From the NCBI RefSeq assembly GCF_020080835.1, contig NC_058158.1, forward strand, positions 17,155,005 to 17,219,004: a stretch of 64,000 nt of DNA, given 5' to 3'. Positions 11,001-21,932 of this stretch are shown one piece after another. The number at the start of each line of letters is the position of its first letter. Within the stretch, counting starts at the first letter, position 1. Source of the stretch: Cotesia glomerata (taxonomy: Eukaryota > Arthropoda > Insecta > Hymenoptera > Braconidae). A program made the position numbers and the translations under genes. The notes under the pieces were generated by a model. The model had not been told where the DNA came from, made no database searches, and saw only the letters and a program-made list of their open reading frames with translations.

Positions 11001-14000
11001 CATATGTCATTGCATCCTGAGTTCGCTCATGCATATAACGGGGTCCACCAGTAAAAGAAGAAGGTAACACAACCATTTTTCCGATAGTTGATGATTGTCC
11101 ATCATTTTTCATCAAAGCATCCTTTAAATGAACATATTCCTCACTTCTCAGCTTTTTTTGGTTATTACGGATCCAGTTAAGTCGTTCAGTCTCAATTTTG
11201 GCATATATGTCTACTAAAAATTGATTTAAAAGATTACGAAATAATAATAAGCAACCTTCTTCACCATCGCGTTCCATAATCCTGAAGCTGTAAAATTCTG
11301 AAGCTGACACGGTTTTATTGAGAGGAGTCTTAGTCTTCTCATCACGCTTCGGAATATTAATGTGATATCCATCTTCTCCATAACAAAACATCAATAGGTA
11401 TTGCAAAGCATCATAAGCACGGTGTGTATCGCTGATTCGCACGACTTGATTGCTTCTGCTTTGGAGAACGATATCTCGTTTTTCAAAATCCTGCCCAACG
11501 ATAAGGACAGCTACTTCCCTAGCTTGAGGAGCATTAAAGCGGCCTTTATGTTCATCAGAAGGTTTTCGATCAGCATTAATCACGACTTTGAACTCCTTTT
11601 GACCTTTTGGAACTGAATCTATTGCAACTTTAAAATCAAGAATATACTTATTGTGATCATGAAGCATCATCTGCAATTGATGAGTTAATTTTGAATTAAT
11701 TCCAGGATAAATGCCACAACGAATATCTCGTTCACTATCATCATCACCAACAAAATATATTTGAAGAAAAGAAGGCTGTTGATCAGAGCTAGCCATTAAA
11801 CTCCCTATTCTGTGGTAGACCTGTCCTTGAATTTTAAATGTTGGCATAAAATTACCTTCACGTACCTGCTTTCCTCCGAAAGACGTCATTTGAAAGCATC
11901 CATTATACTTACGAATATTAGAAAAAAAATGTTCTGATAATGGATGCTGATGAGTAAGTAAACTATGTAAGGGTTCAGGATAAGGACCAAGCTTAGACAG
12001 TTGAACTTTACCGCTACTGCAGCACATTCCTTCAGTTTCATCTTTCCATTTCAGAGCATGACACCAAGAGCAAGGTAACCGTGATCCAAGATGTACAATT
12101 TTGTCTTTTGAATAGTCAATTTGACAGTTGTATTTAAAACCGGAAAAAGCCTTAGAAGTCCAGGGCAATAATTTAGTTTTTGATCTTTTTTCGAGATATA
12201 TAACTGAATTTTCTCTAAAAATATGTGGATTTCTGGCCTGATAATTTTTTTGAGCTTTTTTCTTAACTTGAAGATGATTTTGAACATATTTTTGAACAGC
12301 TTTTTTCTGGATCTCAGGATGATTTTGTTTGTATTGTTTAACAGCTTTTTTCTGGATCTCAGGATGATTTTGTTTGTATTGTTTAACAGCTTTTTGGTTG
12401 ACTTCTTTATGGGTTTCCGTGTATTTTGAAGCAGCTTCTCTAAGTTGTTTAGCTCTAATTTCACCTGAAAATCTTTTTCTTCGTTTTTGACCTTTTTTTG
12501 ATGGTGACTGAATAGAAGAAATCGATTGATCTAAATTATATAGAACAGTATTTGAATCAATTTGAGTAAAAGATGAATTTATCGCATCGTCAGTTTGCGT
12601 GTTGATAGAACATGATACTTGAACATCAAGACGGTCTGATTGAGCAATATCATGGTTGATGAATTCAGTTAATGGAACTAAAGCGTTGAAATGACCACTA
12701 TTAAAATTTCCAGTGAACATTAATCTTTTAATTCCACATAGTGCTTCGCCGAACGTAGCTACAAAGCAGTTATTTTCATAGACTTTAATTTCATACGGAA
12801 ATATTTCTGATGCTGCTCTAACTTCACAAAGAGATCCATACGTATCTAACTTTGACATGTCATCAAAGTACAAATGTTTAGTTTTATAAGGTTCCCCAGA
12901 TAATTGTTGAGAAAAACATTTGAACCTTTGCCAGTTGTCAAACACGTAACGAACAATTTTTTTTCTTATAACAGCACTGTTATATCCGGCATACCGTCTA
13001 TAATACAGGGCCTCCCATTCCTGCCGAAAAGTGCAGCGCTTGCATATTTAGGGAACAACAACTTGGACTGCGCGACAACTCACTCGTGGCTGAAGAATAC
13101 ACATTACCGCGCATTATCACCTCATCAAAAGGAACCAATTGTTTAATTAGTAGTCCCACTTGCAAATCGCGACCGAGGTGATAAAAGACGTGAACACCAT
13201 AATTCGCTAGCTCATTTACAAGGTAACAGTTCTGCCTTAGAGCCCGGGTGAGTCCTACACCCCGACACGTGTAGGCAGACTTCAATTATTAAATTAATTA
13301 GTCACTTTTCCTTTATTTCCAATTTCGAGTTCCTTAACGGTATTTCCGAGTTCTGTGATTGTGATTCTTCGAGCCACGATTCGTGTTTACGATAATCGAG
13401 ATTCCCGCAGTTCCGGTGACCTGGTCCCACTCTCAAATCATCTTTTCCTTTTGTGAATTATAATCGGCGAACTTTTGTTTGCCGGGGTCGTTACTCCGGT
13501 TACGAACTCATATGCTTTCAACGCTATTTTATATTGGTATTAGTTAATAAGTGATCAGTGTAAATTAAGACGTGTTTGCCCATAGGGCCTTTAATCTGAA
13601 TATAAACCTAAAAACTTGAATCAAAGTGTACCATCATTCATAAATTAAGAAGCCCTTCAACCTTCAACCTTTAACCTCCAGTCCAACAGGAGGAAGGAAG
13701 CGGCCAAGCAACGGAAGATAAAGTCCAATCAAAGAAAGAATCATCGTTGGAGTCAAGATTCGCAATAGTAAGTGGAGGTTATTATTATTATTTCCGAGGT
13801 CGATTGTCTTAATCAAGGGGCCCTCTCCGGGGTTTTCACCTTCGCGAACCCATAAAATAAAACTTAACGATACTTTCGTTAGGGAAATTCATCTGTTATC
13901 CGAACCTCCGATAGTCCAGCTACCGAATCCCAAGATCATATTTTTCGGACATAACAGCACTCATTGATATAGTACCATAAAACAAAAACGATAATGAAGA

Positions 14001-14060
14001 AAAAAGACACGCACCATCACCAGGAATGTTGATTATTTTTAATGAATTTATAGACTCCAT
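8023..14060 (-). pseudogene. Helitron 1 OTU-Rep-helicase replicase gene, interrupted
   Basis: The frame starts at ATG 14,060-14,058. An OTU cysteine-protease motif, GDGACLFSSLS, follows at once; the matching histidine region (NSGHFNAL) lies near 12,690. Between them the OTU domain is split by a solo LTR (12,978-13,956). Next come 4-5 tandem 15-residue units of the type NHPEIQKKAVKQYKQ (about 12,240-12,430), a Cys-rich finger (CSWCHALKW...MCC), the HUH nuclease motif (GLPHVHILLWL near 10,770) with the paired tyrosines in YICNYLNKG (near 10,350), and a PIF1-type helicase: Walker A APGGTGKT near 9,300, WDECTIAH, GDFRQTLPV, then MTINKAQGQ and YVACSRV near 8,110-8,200. The only nonsense codon is TAG at 8896-8898, after RADEI; the same frame continues to the natural stop at 8023. 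The gene is therefore recently inactivated. The product would nick, unwind and join single-stranded DNA in rolling-circle transposition. Confidence 0.9.
12978..13956. mobile_element. Solo LTR (979 bp) with GCAC target duplication
   Basis: It starts TGTTATATCCGG and ends CGGACATAACA, a near-perfect terminal inverse. GCAC occurs immediately before (12,974-12,977) and after (13,957-13,960), a 4-bp target duplication. It splits the OTU domain of the Helitron 1 gene between the catalytic-cysteine segment and the rest. No internal retrotransposon genes remain, so recombination between the two LTRs is the likely history. Short open frames inside resemble nothing. Confidence 0.9.
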
Positions 14061-14800
14061 TAGTGTCGTAAAATTTTTGATGTGTAAATAAAAATTTTAA
14101 AAAGTAAATAATGTAACTCAACTATTCAGTATTAAATAATGGAAAAATAATTTATATCAACTAAATTATCATCATAAACAAAATAATATTAAGAAATTAA
14201 AATAATAATGTATTAAAAATTTTTTAAGTAATTCAATAAAATAATAATCATTAAAAACTAATTGAATAAAAATGAAAATTTTATTCATTAATTGATAATT
14301 AATTTAAATTATTTATGATGATAAATCAATTTTTTTTTTAATTCAAAGTAATATTGAAAATTAAAAATATTCAACAGAATACTAATAAATAATTAAAAAC
14401 TTACGTATACTGCATAAGCATAAAAAATATTTGAAAAAATATACTTAATTAATTGATGTTCCCAGTAATAATTTAACTTGAAAATGTTATTTTTTTATAA
14501 AAATATCACTTAAATCACTTTTTCAATATAATTTTTTTGACAGTTGCTTGTTTACGTTTTTTTAATTGTGACATATGAATGAAATATTAAAGTAAACAAT
14601 TCATTTGTTTTGAAGATAACTTCAAAGCTTTCAATTATAGTAAATAAATAAATAACTAAATAATAAAAAAATATAAATTTTAACCAAATAAATATAAATA
14701 AACAAATTAAGTATAAATATAAATAATTAAATATATGTTCACCTATTAAAATCATTATATATTTAAAAAAAAATTTATTTAAAAAGAATTGATTTAAAAT
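14061..14800. other. AT-rich spacer between the two Helitron 1 genes
   Basis: No gene or repeat is recognised here. It is the shared upstream region of two divergent genes (replicase leftwards, RAD52-like rightwards), so promoters of both may lie in it, but no element can be assigned. Confidence 0.5.
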
Positions 14801-15415
14801 ATGAACATAAATAATTTAAATTTAGAAGTGTTAATTATACATGGAAATAAAGCTTTTCATCCAGACAAATGGTCTCACAAAGTGAAGAAACAGATAATTG
14901 GTAAGTAAAAAATAATTAATTAATGTAAACATAATTATATTATTTTATTAAAATTTTTATTTTCTATTTTTTTAGTTAGTTAAAAAAACTTGTGATCATC
15001 AATCATAATTTATTATTTTTTTTTTTTATAGACTACGTCGACCAAGTCAATGGGATCTACATTGTTGGCTGCACAACCATAACTAAAGTTTTTTTAAGAG
15101 ATGGGCGAATTCACGAAGCCATTGGGTTTAAAGAATCTCATCAAGAATCATTCGCTGCAGCGTACGATGATGCGCGAAATGTAATTGTCATTTTTTTATT
15201 TAAATATTTTTTACAGTATAATATACAAATATGAATTTTACATACACTAACTTTTTTTATCTTCATTATAGGGATCTTTTCTCCGAGCACTTCACGACAC
15301 ATTTAAATTTTTTAAAGAATTTCAGGACATAATTGAAAAATTAAATGAAGAAAAATTAAAGAGGCTTGCAAAGCAGCAAGAATTGCAAATAAAATGGAAA
15401 AAGTTAAAATCATAA
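14801..15415 (+). CDS. RAD52-like single-strand-annealing protein, three exons
   Basis: Exons 14,801-14,900, 15,032-15,180 and 15,272-15,415 join in frame (GTAAGT and GTAATT donors, TATAG acceptors) to a 130-residue protein. Residues 24-62 carry the RAD52 core pattern: WSH at 24-26, Q31, DYVDQVNG at 34-41, YIVG at 43-46, then V53-L55, RDG at 56-58, HE at 61-62 and G65. AR at 81-82 and LRAL at 87-90 match the next conserved helix. RAD52 proteins bind and anneal single-stranded DNA in homologous repair; the family's N-terminal helix and long C-terminal RPA/RAD51-binding tail are absent, and a lysine-rich helix ends the protein instead. The gene lies inside Helitron 1 on the opposite strand, 0.74 kb beyond the start of the replicase gene. 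Introns suggest capture of a host gene, or a cargo gene of the element. No stops or frameshifts are visible. Exon borders are predicted only. Confidence 0.75.
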
Positions 15416-15566
15416 TTATTAAAAATATCAATTCAATTTAATTGTGTAATTCTATAAAGATTTGAATTTTTTTTTAATAATAATAATAATCTTGATCAAA
15501 AAACAAAGAATATTGGGATCTGTATTTTTTATAAATGTAACAACAAAATATGTTCTAAGCTATTAA

Positions 15567-15704
15567 GTTAAAAGCTCCGATAGATGATCACGTACCAGTA
15601 TATGATCACTCCGTGTATATGTATATCTATATTCACAAATATAGGTATACAAATACATAGAGTGATCATATAATGGTACATGATCATCTATTAGGGCTTT
15701 TACC
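15567..15704. repeat. 138-bp near-palindromic hairpin element
   Basis: GATAGATGATCACGTACC near the left end is matched by its inverse, GGTACATGATCATCTATT, near the right end, and GTGATCATATA words also pair. The two arms fill most of the length around a TATA-rich centre. It lies 150 bp beyond the RAD52-like stop codon and may act as its 3' region, or be an independent MITE. Confidence 0.75.
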
Positions 15705-15784
15705 TTATATAAAAATTTCTAATTTTTTTTATATTTAATGCCTTCTTATTATCTTTTAGGAATTGAATTTTATAATTTTTTAAT

Positions 15785-16335
15785 TAACGCCCACGCAAGG
15801 ATTTGTGAGGGTGGCATTTCATAAAATTCATTCTTTACAGCTCAAAAACTCCAAAAAAATCAATCTGGCCAAGTTTCAATCCTTTAGCTACTATAGATTA
15901 AAAGGTACAATTTCTTTTAATTTTACGCCCACGCACGGACATGTAGGGGTAGAATTTAATGAAATTTATTCTTAACAGCTCAAAAACGACAAAAAAGCAT
16001 TCTGGCTATGTTTCAAAGTATTAATAGCTATAGATTGAAATTTACGAATTTTTTCTTAATTTGACGCCCACGCACGGGCACGCCAGGGGGGTGGAATGTC
16101 ACAGAATTCGTTTTTAAAAAATTTCTAAATGTAATTTGAAACATTCTGACCAAGTTTTGAACTATTAAAAGCCATAATTGAAGAATATGAATTTTTTTTC
16201 GTGAACACCCCCGCAACCCCCCTTGTGGGTGGAATTTCGTGAAATCCGTTCTTAGCTGACCTCTACTTGGCAAAAGGAATATTCCTGCCAAATTTCAAGT
16301 CTCTAGGTCTTATAGTTCCAGAGATATCGTGATGA
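15785..16335. repeat. Four ~139-bp tandem repeats at the Helitron 1 5' end
   Basis: The marker ACGCCCACGCACGG recurs at 15,786, 15,925 and 16,064 and, degenerate, at 16,205. Each unit also has a GGGTGGAATTTC-like block, TTCTTAACAGCTCAAAAA-like sequence and GCCAAGTTTCAA. On the Helitron strand the last unit joins the CACTCATCACGATATCTC sub-terminal region. Sub-terminal tandem repeats are common in animal Helitrons. Confidence 0.75.
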
Positions 16336-16389
16336 GTGACTATCTATATCTATAGAAAGTCTCCTATATATATATAGATATATATAGAT

Positions 16390-16668
16390 ATACATATATA
16401 CAAAATTCGTTACTCTAAAAAATAAGTGTTTTACATATTATCTTAGCATATTTTTATATCATTTTTATACATACTCTTATACGATTTTCTGTCTTTATCA
16501 TTATATTTCATATTTATGTTATTACTTATTAGCTAAAATTCAGAATATTGATATTGATATTTATATTGACTGTGTTTATAGTTTTACAAGTACTTATGTT
16601 ACTCTATGTATGAATTTTGCCATTTGGCTTTTGCCTTGGCATTTAAATTAAATAAATAAATAAAAATA
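16390..16668 (+). mobile_element. 3' untranslated fragment of a LINE
   Basis: The end, TTTGCCATTTGGCTTTTGCC followed by TTGGCATTTAAATTAAATA and repeated AAATA, matches the 3' end of the LINE at 57.3-59.7 kb (GCCATCTGGCTAATACTGCC on its coding strand). No coding part is left. It abuts the Helitron 1 5' boundary. Confidence 0.6.
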
Positions 16669-19660
16669 ATTGACGTTTTACATTTCCGTGACCAGAGTTG
16701 TAAGATTTCTAATTAAAAAATACTGACATTACAATATTTAATATATTTACTAATGGAGAACATTTAAAATACAATTAAATTGTATTTTTTATTTGAAGTT
16801 TATATGCAGTAAGAATAAAAAATTCAATTGCATTTGAAATTACACATAAATAAAAATAATCGGTATTTAATACTGAGACAAATTTAAAGTAAAAATAAAA
16901 AGTTTCAATTTAATGATGTGATAGGAAATACAAATAAAAAATACTCGATGATCAAATTACTTTAATAAAATTATAATTTATAATTCTATTTTACAATTCG
17001 ATAACGTATTAATATTTTTCATTTTTATCCATCATAATATAGGAACTATTCCCATAAAAGAATGGAATAGTTCCAATAAGTTTGTGTGAATAGTTTATAC
17101 ATTATTATCGAAACTATTCTTAAAAAAGTATAGGAAGATTCTTATACTATAATCTATATTATGAGTAGAGAAGAACAATTTTGTATCCGGAATTTGTGCC
17201 TTTTCAAGGTTTCATGTCATTCTCAACTATAGTTGATTTCTATTAATAAGTATTGAGGCTGGACTCGAAAATGCTTTAGCTCTAGCTGCATAATTAAGAA
17301 ATAACGTTGTATCTTGTGAACTATTGACACCTTTAAAGATATAAGCTCATCCCGATGTTACAGGCACTAATACCTTTCATTTAAGTACCCACATCATTTT
17401 TTCATATCCCTACAATAAAAATACATGACAGTTTGAAGTTAGTCAATAATCGAAAAAATGGGACCTGATTCCTTATTGGTAGAATATAAACCCTCCTTAG
17501 TTACTATTGGTCAATCTCCTGGTACGCGAACATATCAATATATCGATATAAATCGAACAGGAAAATTCAAATTTTTATTTAAAAAAATAATTAATTTTAA
17601 TTTTAATTAATAAATTTTAATAAATAATAATATTATATCGATATAAATCGAACAGGAAAATTTAAATTTTTATTATTATTTAATTAAAAATAATTAAATT
17701 TTATTTTAATTAATAAATTTTAATAAATAATATAAATATAAAATTAATAAAATTTATTTGCCGATAATAACTGAACAAAAATGGAACAACCCTATCAATG
17801 TGTTCATTCGTTATTTAATTATTATATTTTAGAATTTTAATTAAATGAATAATGAATATATAAATATTTATTAATAGAATTCATGACTAATAACAATAAT
17901 ATAAACAATACCAGCAACACATGATGATAATAATTATTATAATAATAATAAGAGTAATTTAATGTTTATTTTTCTAAAGACTTACGTCAGAAAATATCTA
18001 TAAAATAATAGTAATAATAAAAAAAGATGTTACTATTATTGTTACTGTTATGCTTCCATCTAGTAGATGTTATTTTTATTTATTGAAAACTTTACTTACT
18101 GTAGTTTTTTCGCCCGGGAGTATTAAAATACTCGGTTTCAGCGCGGGAAAGGAATCATTTGAAATAAAAGAATTCTATTTAGACGTTATTTAATTTTGAT
18201 CAAAATTATTTAGTTGGTTTCAATTTATTATTCAAGTTGACAAAATATTAAAAAGCTTCAAAATATAAAATTGAGGTTTACAATGACGTGATCTTAGCAA
18301 TCTAAGCTCTCGGTGAGAAGTGTCGTTATAACTATTACATAGTTTTTCCGAAGAGCTTCAAACTCCGTTCTTCTCCCACCATAACTTCCATACATACATC
18401 CACTCTAAGGAATACATAAGCACACACATTTTCTACTACATATAAATGATCCTTATATACTAACATGTATTTTCTCTATATCTATATATATTTATTTCAG
18501 CCTATCGGCCTGAAAGTTAGACTTCATTAATATACACTTTTAGCAATACAGTCATTATGTTTATTTAACTATTTTTATTAATTTAACAGACCCTTTTAAA
18601 ATCAATTTATAATAAAAATTAACTTATAATTAACTTGAAATTAAATTACAATAAAAATTATAATAAACTATAACATGAAAATATATATATTATATTGTTC
18701 ATAATATGTTGGATTAATGTTTGAGTTTGACTAATTAATAACTTGAATTAAATATTGTTTCTATTATCTTACAATCGGATTTTCTAATAAAATTATAAGT
18801 CAATTTAATTACTATCATGTATAAAAGAATAGACATTATCGTTTAATTATAAATTAAATAATAATTAAATAATGATTCAATAATAAATTAATAGTAAATT
18901 AATTAAATAATAATTATTAATTATAAATTAAATACAAGATAATAATTATTAATTATTTTAACTTAATTTTGCTTAACTACAATATTATATAAGGTTAGAT
19001 TTTAACAGTAAATGTTATTTAACAATCTTATTTTTGTTTAGTTACATATGGTTTTGTATTATTCTTTGTTACTTTAGAACAAGGGTCTATTGAATTTCAC
19101 ACGTGTCTTTTACGACTTTTCCTCATAGGGTTTTAAGTTCCATGTGGCGAGAAATAGTCCTTGAATTATTCAAGTACTTTTTATGGGTTCTGAAAATTCG
19201 GTTACAATGTCCTTTTGTACCGAAATATGTTTTTCCCTTATTTTATTTTATTTTCTTTTATAAATAAAACAGAGTTAACCAAAATATGTTTATTACAACT
19301 GGTAAGAGTAAAAGCATGAAATAAATGATTTGAATATTTACTTCGAATATAAAATTTAACTAATTTTAATCATTTAATATTTACTAATTTGAATATTTCG
19401 TTTGAATTCACGCTCTCATAATAGATAGCGCTCTAATAACAGGTAGCGTGACCTACTGGATGCACTAGGTGCATCACATTACTAAAATTAAAAAAATCAC
19501 CAGATGTCAAAGATACATTTATTTGAATAATTTTTATTTACATTAAAGTTCTTGTCTTTTAACTAATCAACCATAATAATAAAATCGTAACATTATAAAC
19601 TTAGTCAATGTGGCTACAAAATTTCTTCAATAGATAAAAAACATACGAGCAGTATTCATA
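16669..19660. other. Gene-free AT-rich stretch
   Basis: I see no gene here. Recognisable pieces are a perfect 11-bp hairpin (GGAACTATTCC, 17,041-17,073), one arm of the foldback family at 17,285-17,400 (TATAAGCTCATCCC and CATTTAAGTACCCACATCA, compare 28,165-28,265), a duplicated TATCGATATAAATCGAACAGG near 17,537 and 17,636, and a GATGCAC/GTGCATC palindrome at 19,459-19,476. Confidence 0.6.
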
Positions 19661-19669
19661 TAAGAATAA

Positions 19670-21890
19670 TATTCTCTTCTTTCATAACTTACGAGGATTT
19701 TTCGTTCGCGAATAAATCTAATAATCAAACGACATCATTTGACGATATTGTATTTATTTATTTATTAACCTTTTTTTTTAGGATATTAACATAAACGATA
19801 TTTAACTGTTCAATTAAACGTTTCCCAAGAAAGCCATGAACGTTATCCGGATTTAAGCCATGTTAAACCCGCGAACTGTATATGATTTTTTGTATGTGTT
19901 TAGTTTATTTGTCATATTTCTTCGCGGAAACTCACATTAAACGTGATAAATCACCTGTTGCATTCCACGTAATAATTATATTATGTCAACAATTACGTCC
20001 GCGGTTTTATATAACGGATATTTTATTAACTATTATCGATATATGAATTTATTCTAAATGCACATTTTATGATTTAACATATTCATATCGGTTTTACGGG
20101 CCTCAACATGAAATTATTTAATGCAACCACATAATTTCTTCGTTACGCATCAAAATTACGAACATTAGCTGTATGAAAATAGTGATTTCTTCTTTCGTGG
20201 CCTATGAGGACATTTCGTTCGCAAATGAATCTAATAATCAAATAACGTAATTTGACGATAGTTATTTCAATTCATTGAATGTCTTTCATCTTATAGGATG
20301 ATGACATAAACGGTATTCGATAGTTCGATCAAAAGTTTCGCAAGAAAGCCATGTACATTATGCGCATTTAAGCCATGTTAGGCCCGCGAACCGTACATAA
20401 TTTTTTCTATATGTTGGATTGTCTGCCATATTTCTTTGCAGCAACTCACGTTAAATAAGATATGTTCCCCGTTGCATTCCTCAACGAATTTAATAACTTC
20501 ATAGTTTACGAATATTAATCTCAAGTTTCATGACCTATTAGAATTTTTCGATCGTGAATAAATCTAATGTTCAGATGACGTCATTTAACAATAATTATTT
20601 TATTCATCGAATGGTTTTCGTCCTTCAAGATAAGGACACAAACAACATTCGATCGTTCTATTAAACGGTTCCGAAGAAGAACATGTACGTTATCCGCATT
20701 TAAACCATGCTAAGCCTGCGAACTGTATATAGTTTTTACTATGTACTGAATTATCCGTCATATTCTTCGCAGCGACTCACATTAAATATGATGAGTTATC
20801 TGTTACATTCCACAGAAAAATTTAATAACGTCGAAATTTACAATCATGGTTTTATATGATGGATATTTTGTTGACGATTTTCAACGTATATGAATAAATT
20901 CTTTATGCACCTTTTATGTTTAATTACTCATATTCTTATCGGTTTGACGTGCTTCAACATGAAATTATCTGATGCAATGACATACTTTCTTCGTTGCATA
21001 GAAAACATAGCAATATCAATCACATAAAAATAATAATCTCTTCTTACATGACCAATAAGGATTTTTCGTTCGGGATTAAATCAAACAACCAAATAACGTC
21101 ATACGACCGTAACTGTATTCATTTATTGGACCTTTTTCATCTTCAACAAAAGACATAAACGATATTCGGTGGTTCGATTGAACGGTCCCCAAGAAATTTA
21201 TATACGTTATCCGCATTTAAACCACGTTGAGCACGGAAACTATGCATAGTTTTTTGTTCGTGTTAATTTATCTGTCATATTTTTTCGCAGTAACTCATAA
21301 AAATATGATATGTCACCCAATGCATTCCACAAAATAAATAATAATGTCAAAGTGTACGTCCGTGGTTTCGTAAAATGGTTATTTATTTGACGATCGTCGG
21401 TGTATGAATAAATTTTAAGGGCACGTTTTATGTCTAAGTATATTCTTGTATGTTTAAAGAGTTTCATCACATGATTAGTCGATTTGATGACAAATCCTTT
21501 GCTCCAAAAAAAAAATATCCGGACATCAACTGCACGAAGATGATCATAATGTTTCCTTCATGAACTAAAGAATTTTCGGTTCTCTTAAAGGCAATTTTTT
21601 TTTGTTGGATCAATTCAAATGTCATCATGTCAAATACCGTCATGTCATTATGTCTAAACACATAGTCAGCTGATATTATTATGAAACATTTGACGTAAAA
21701 GGAAGGATAATCAAAAGATTACCACCGATAAAATGAATAAATCAGTCTATGCAACAATTGTATTATCGTGCATTTTCTATTATCCGAATTACATTAAAAT
21801 CCAAATTCATTTCGTAAATAAATGAACAAAAATTCTTTGACATATTCATCAATTTATAAACGATAGATTCATTCAAGAATTTCGATAGGG
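19670..21890. repeat. Array of ~515-bp tandem repeats (4-5 units)
   Basis: The marker TTCGTTCGCGAATAAATCTA occurs, diverged, near 19,701, 20,213, 20,546, 21,065 and, very degenerate, 21,575. A second marker, ACGTTATCCGCATTTAAACC, occurs near 19,840, 20,352, 20,684 and 21,200. Spacings of about 512, 333, 519 and 510 show a ~515-bp unit with one copy shortened by ~180 bp. Other shared blocks include TCATATTTCTTCGCAG, GTTGCATTCCAC and ATATTCATATCGGTTT. The array ends at a Helitron 3' hairpin, so it may be the body of a non-autonomous Helitron. Confidence 0.8.
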
Positions 21891-21922
21891 GGCGCGCGAA
21901 TGCGCGCCGTTAAAAATTCTAG
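21891..21922 (+). mobile_element. Helitron-type 3' terminus (hairpin plus CTAG)
   Basis: GGCGCGC-GAAT-GCGCGCC (21,891-21,908) forms a perfect 7-bp hairpin, followed by 10 nt and CTAG (21,919-21,922) with T next. This is the canonical Helitron 3' end. It terminates whatever element holds the upstream ~515-bp repeats; the 5' end of that element was not found. Confidence 0.75.
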
Positions 21923-21932
21923 TATTTATATA

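Larger units (their letters stand above)
7433..16378 (-). mobile_element. Helitron 1 (autonomous-type, minus strand, ~8.9 kb)
   Basis: On the minus strand the 3' end is CTAG at 7433-7436, followed by T. It is preceded by a small hairpin (CGC-GAA-GCG core, 7449-7457) about 12 nt away, the classical Helitron terminus. The 5' end is most likely TC at 16,378 (alternatively 16,388), after which come the Helitron-like sub-terminal CACTCATCACGATATCTC and a set of ~139 bp tandem repeats. Inside are an OTU-Rep-helicase gene (14,060-8,023), a solo LTR inserted in that gene, and an opposite-strand RAD52-like gene. The 3' terminus and the coding region are secure; the 5' boundary is inferred. Confidence 0.8.

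Noticed and set aside
12998..13285. 95-codon minus-strand frame as part of the Helitron OTU domain
   Set aside because: It belongs to the inserted solo LTR; the real OTU start lies beyond it at 14,060.
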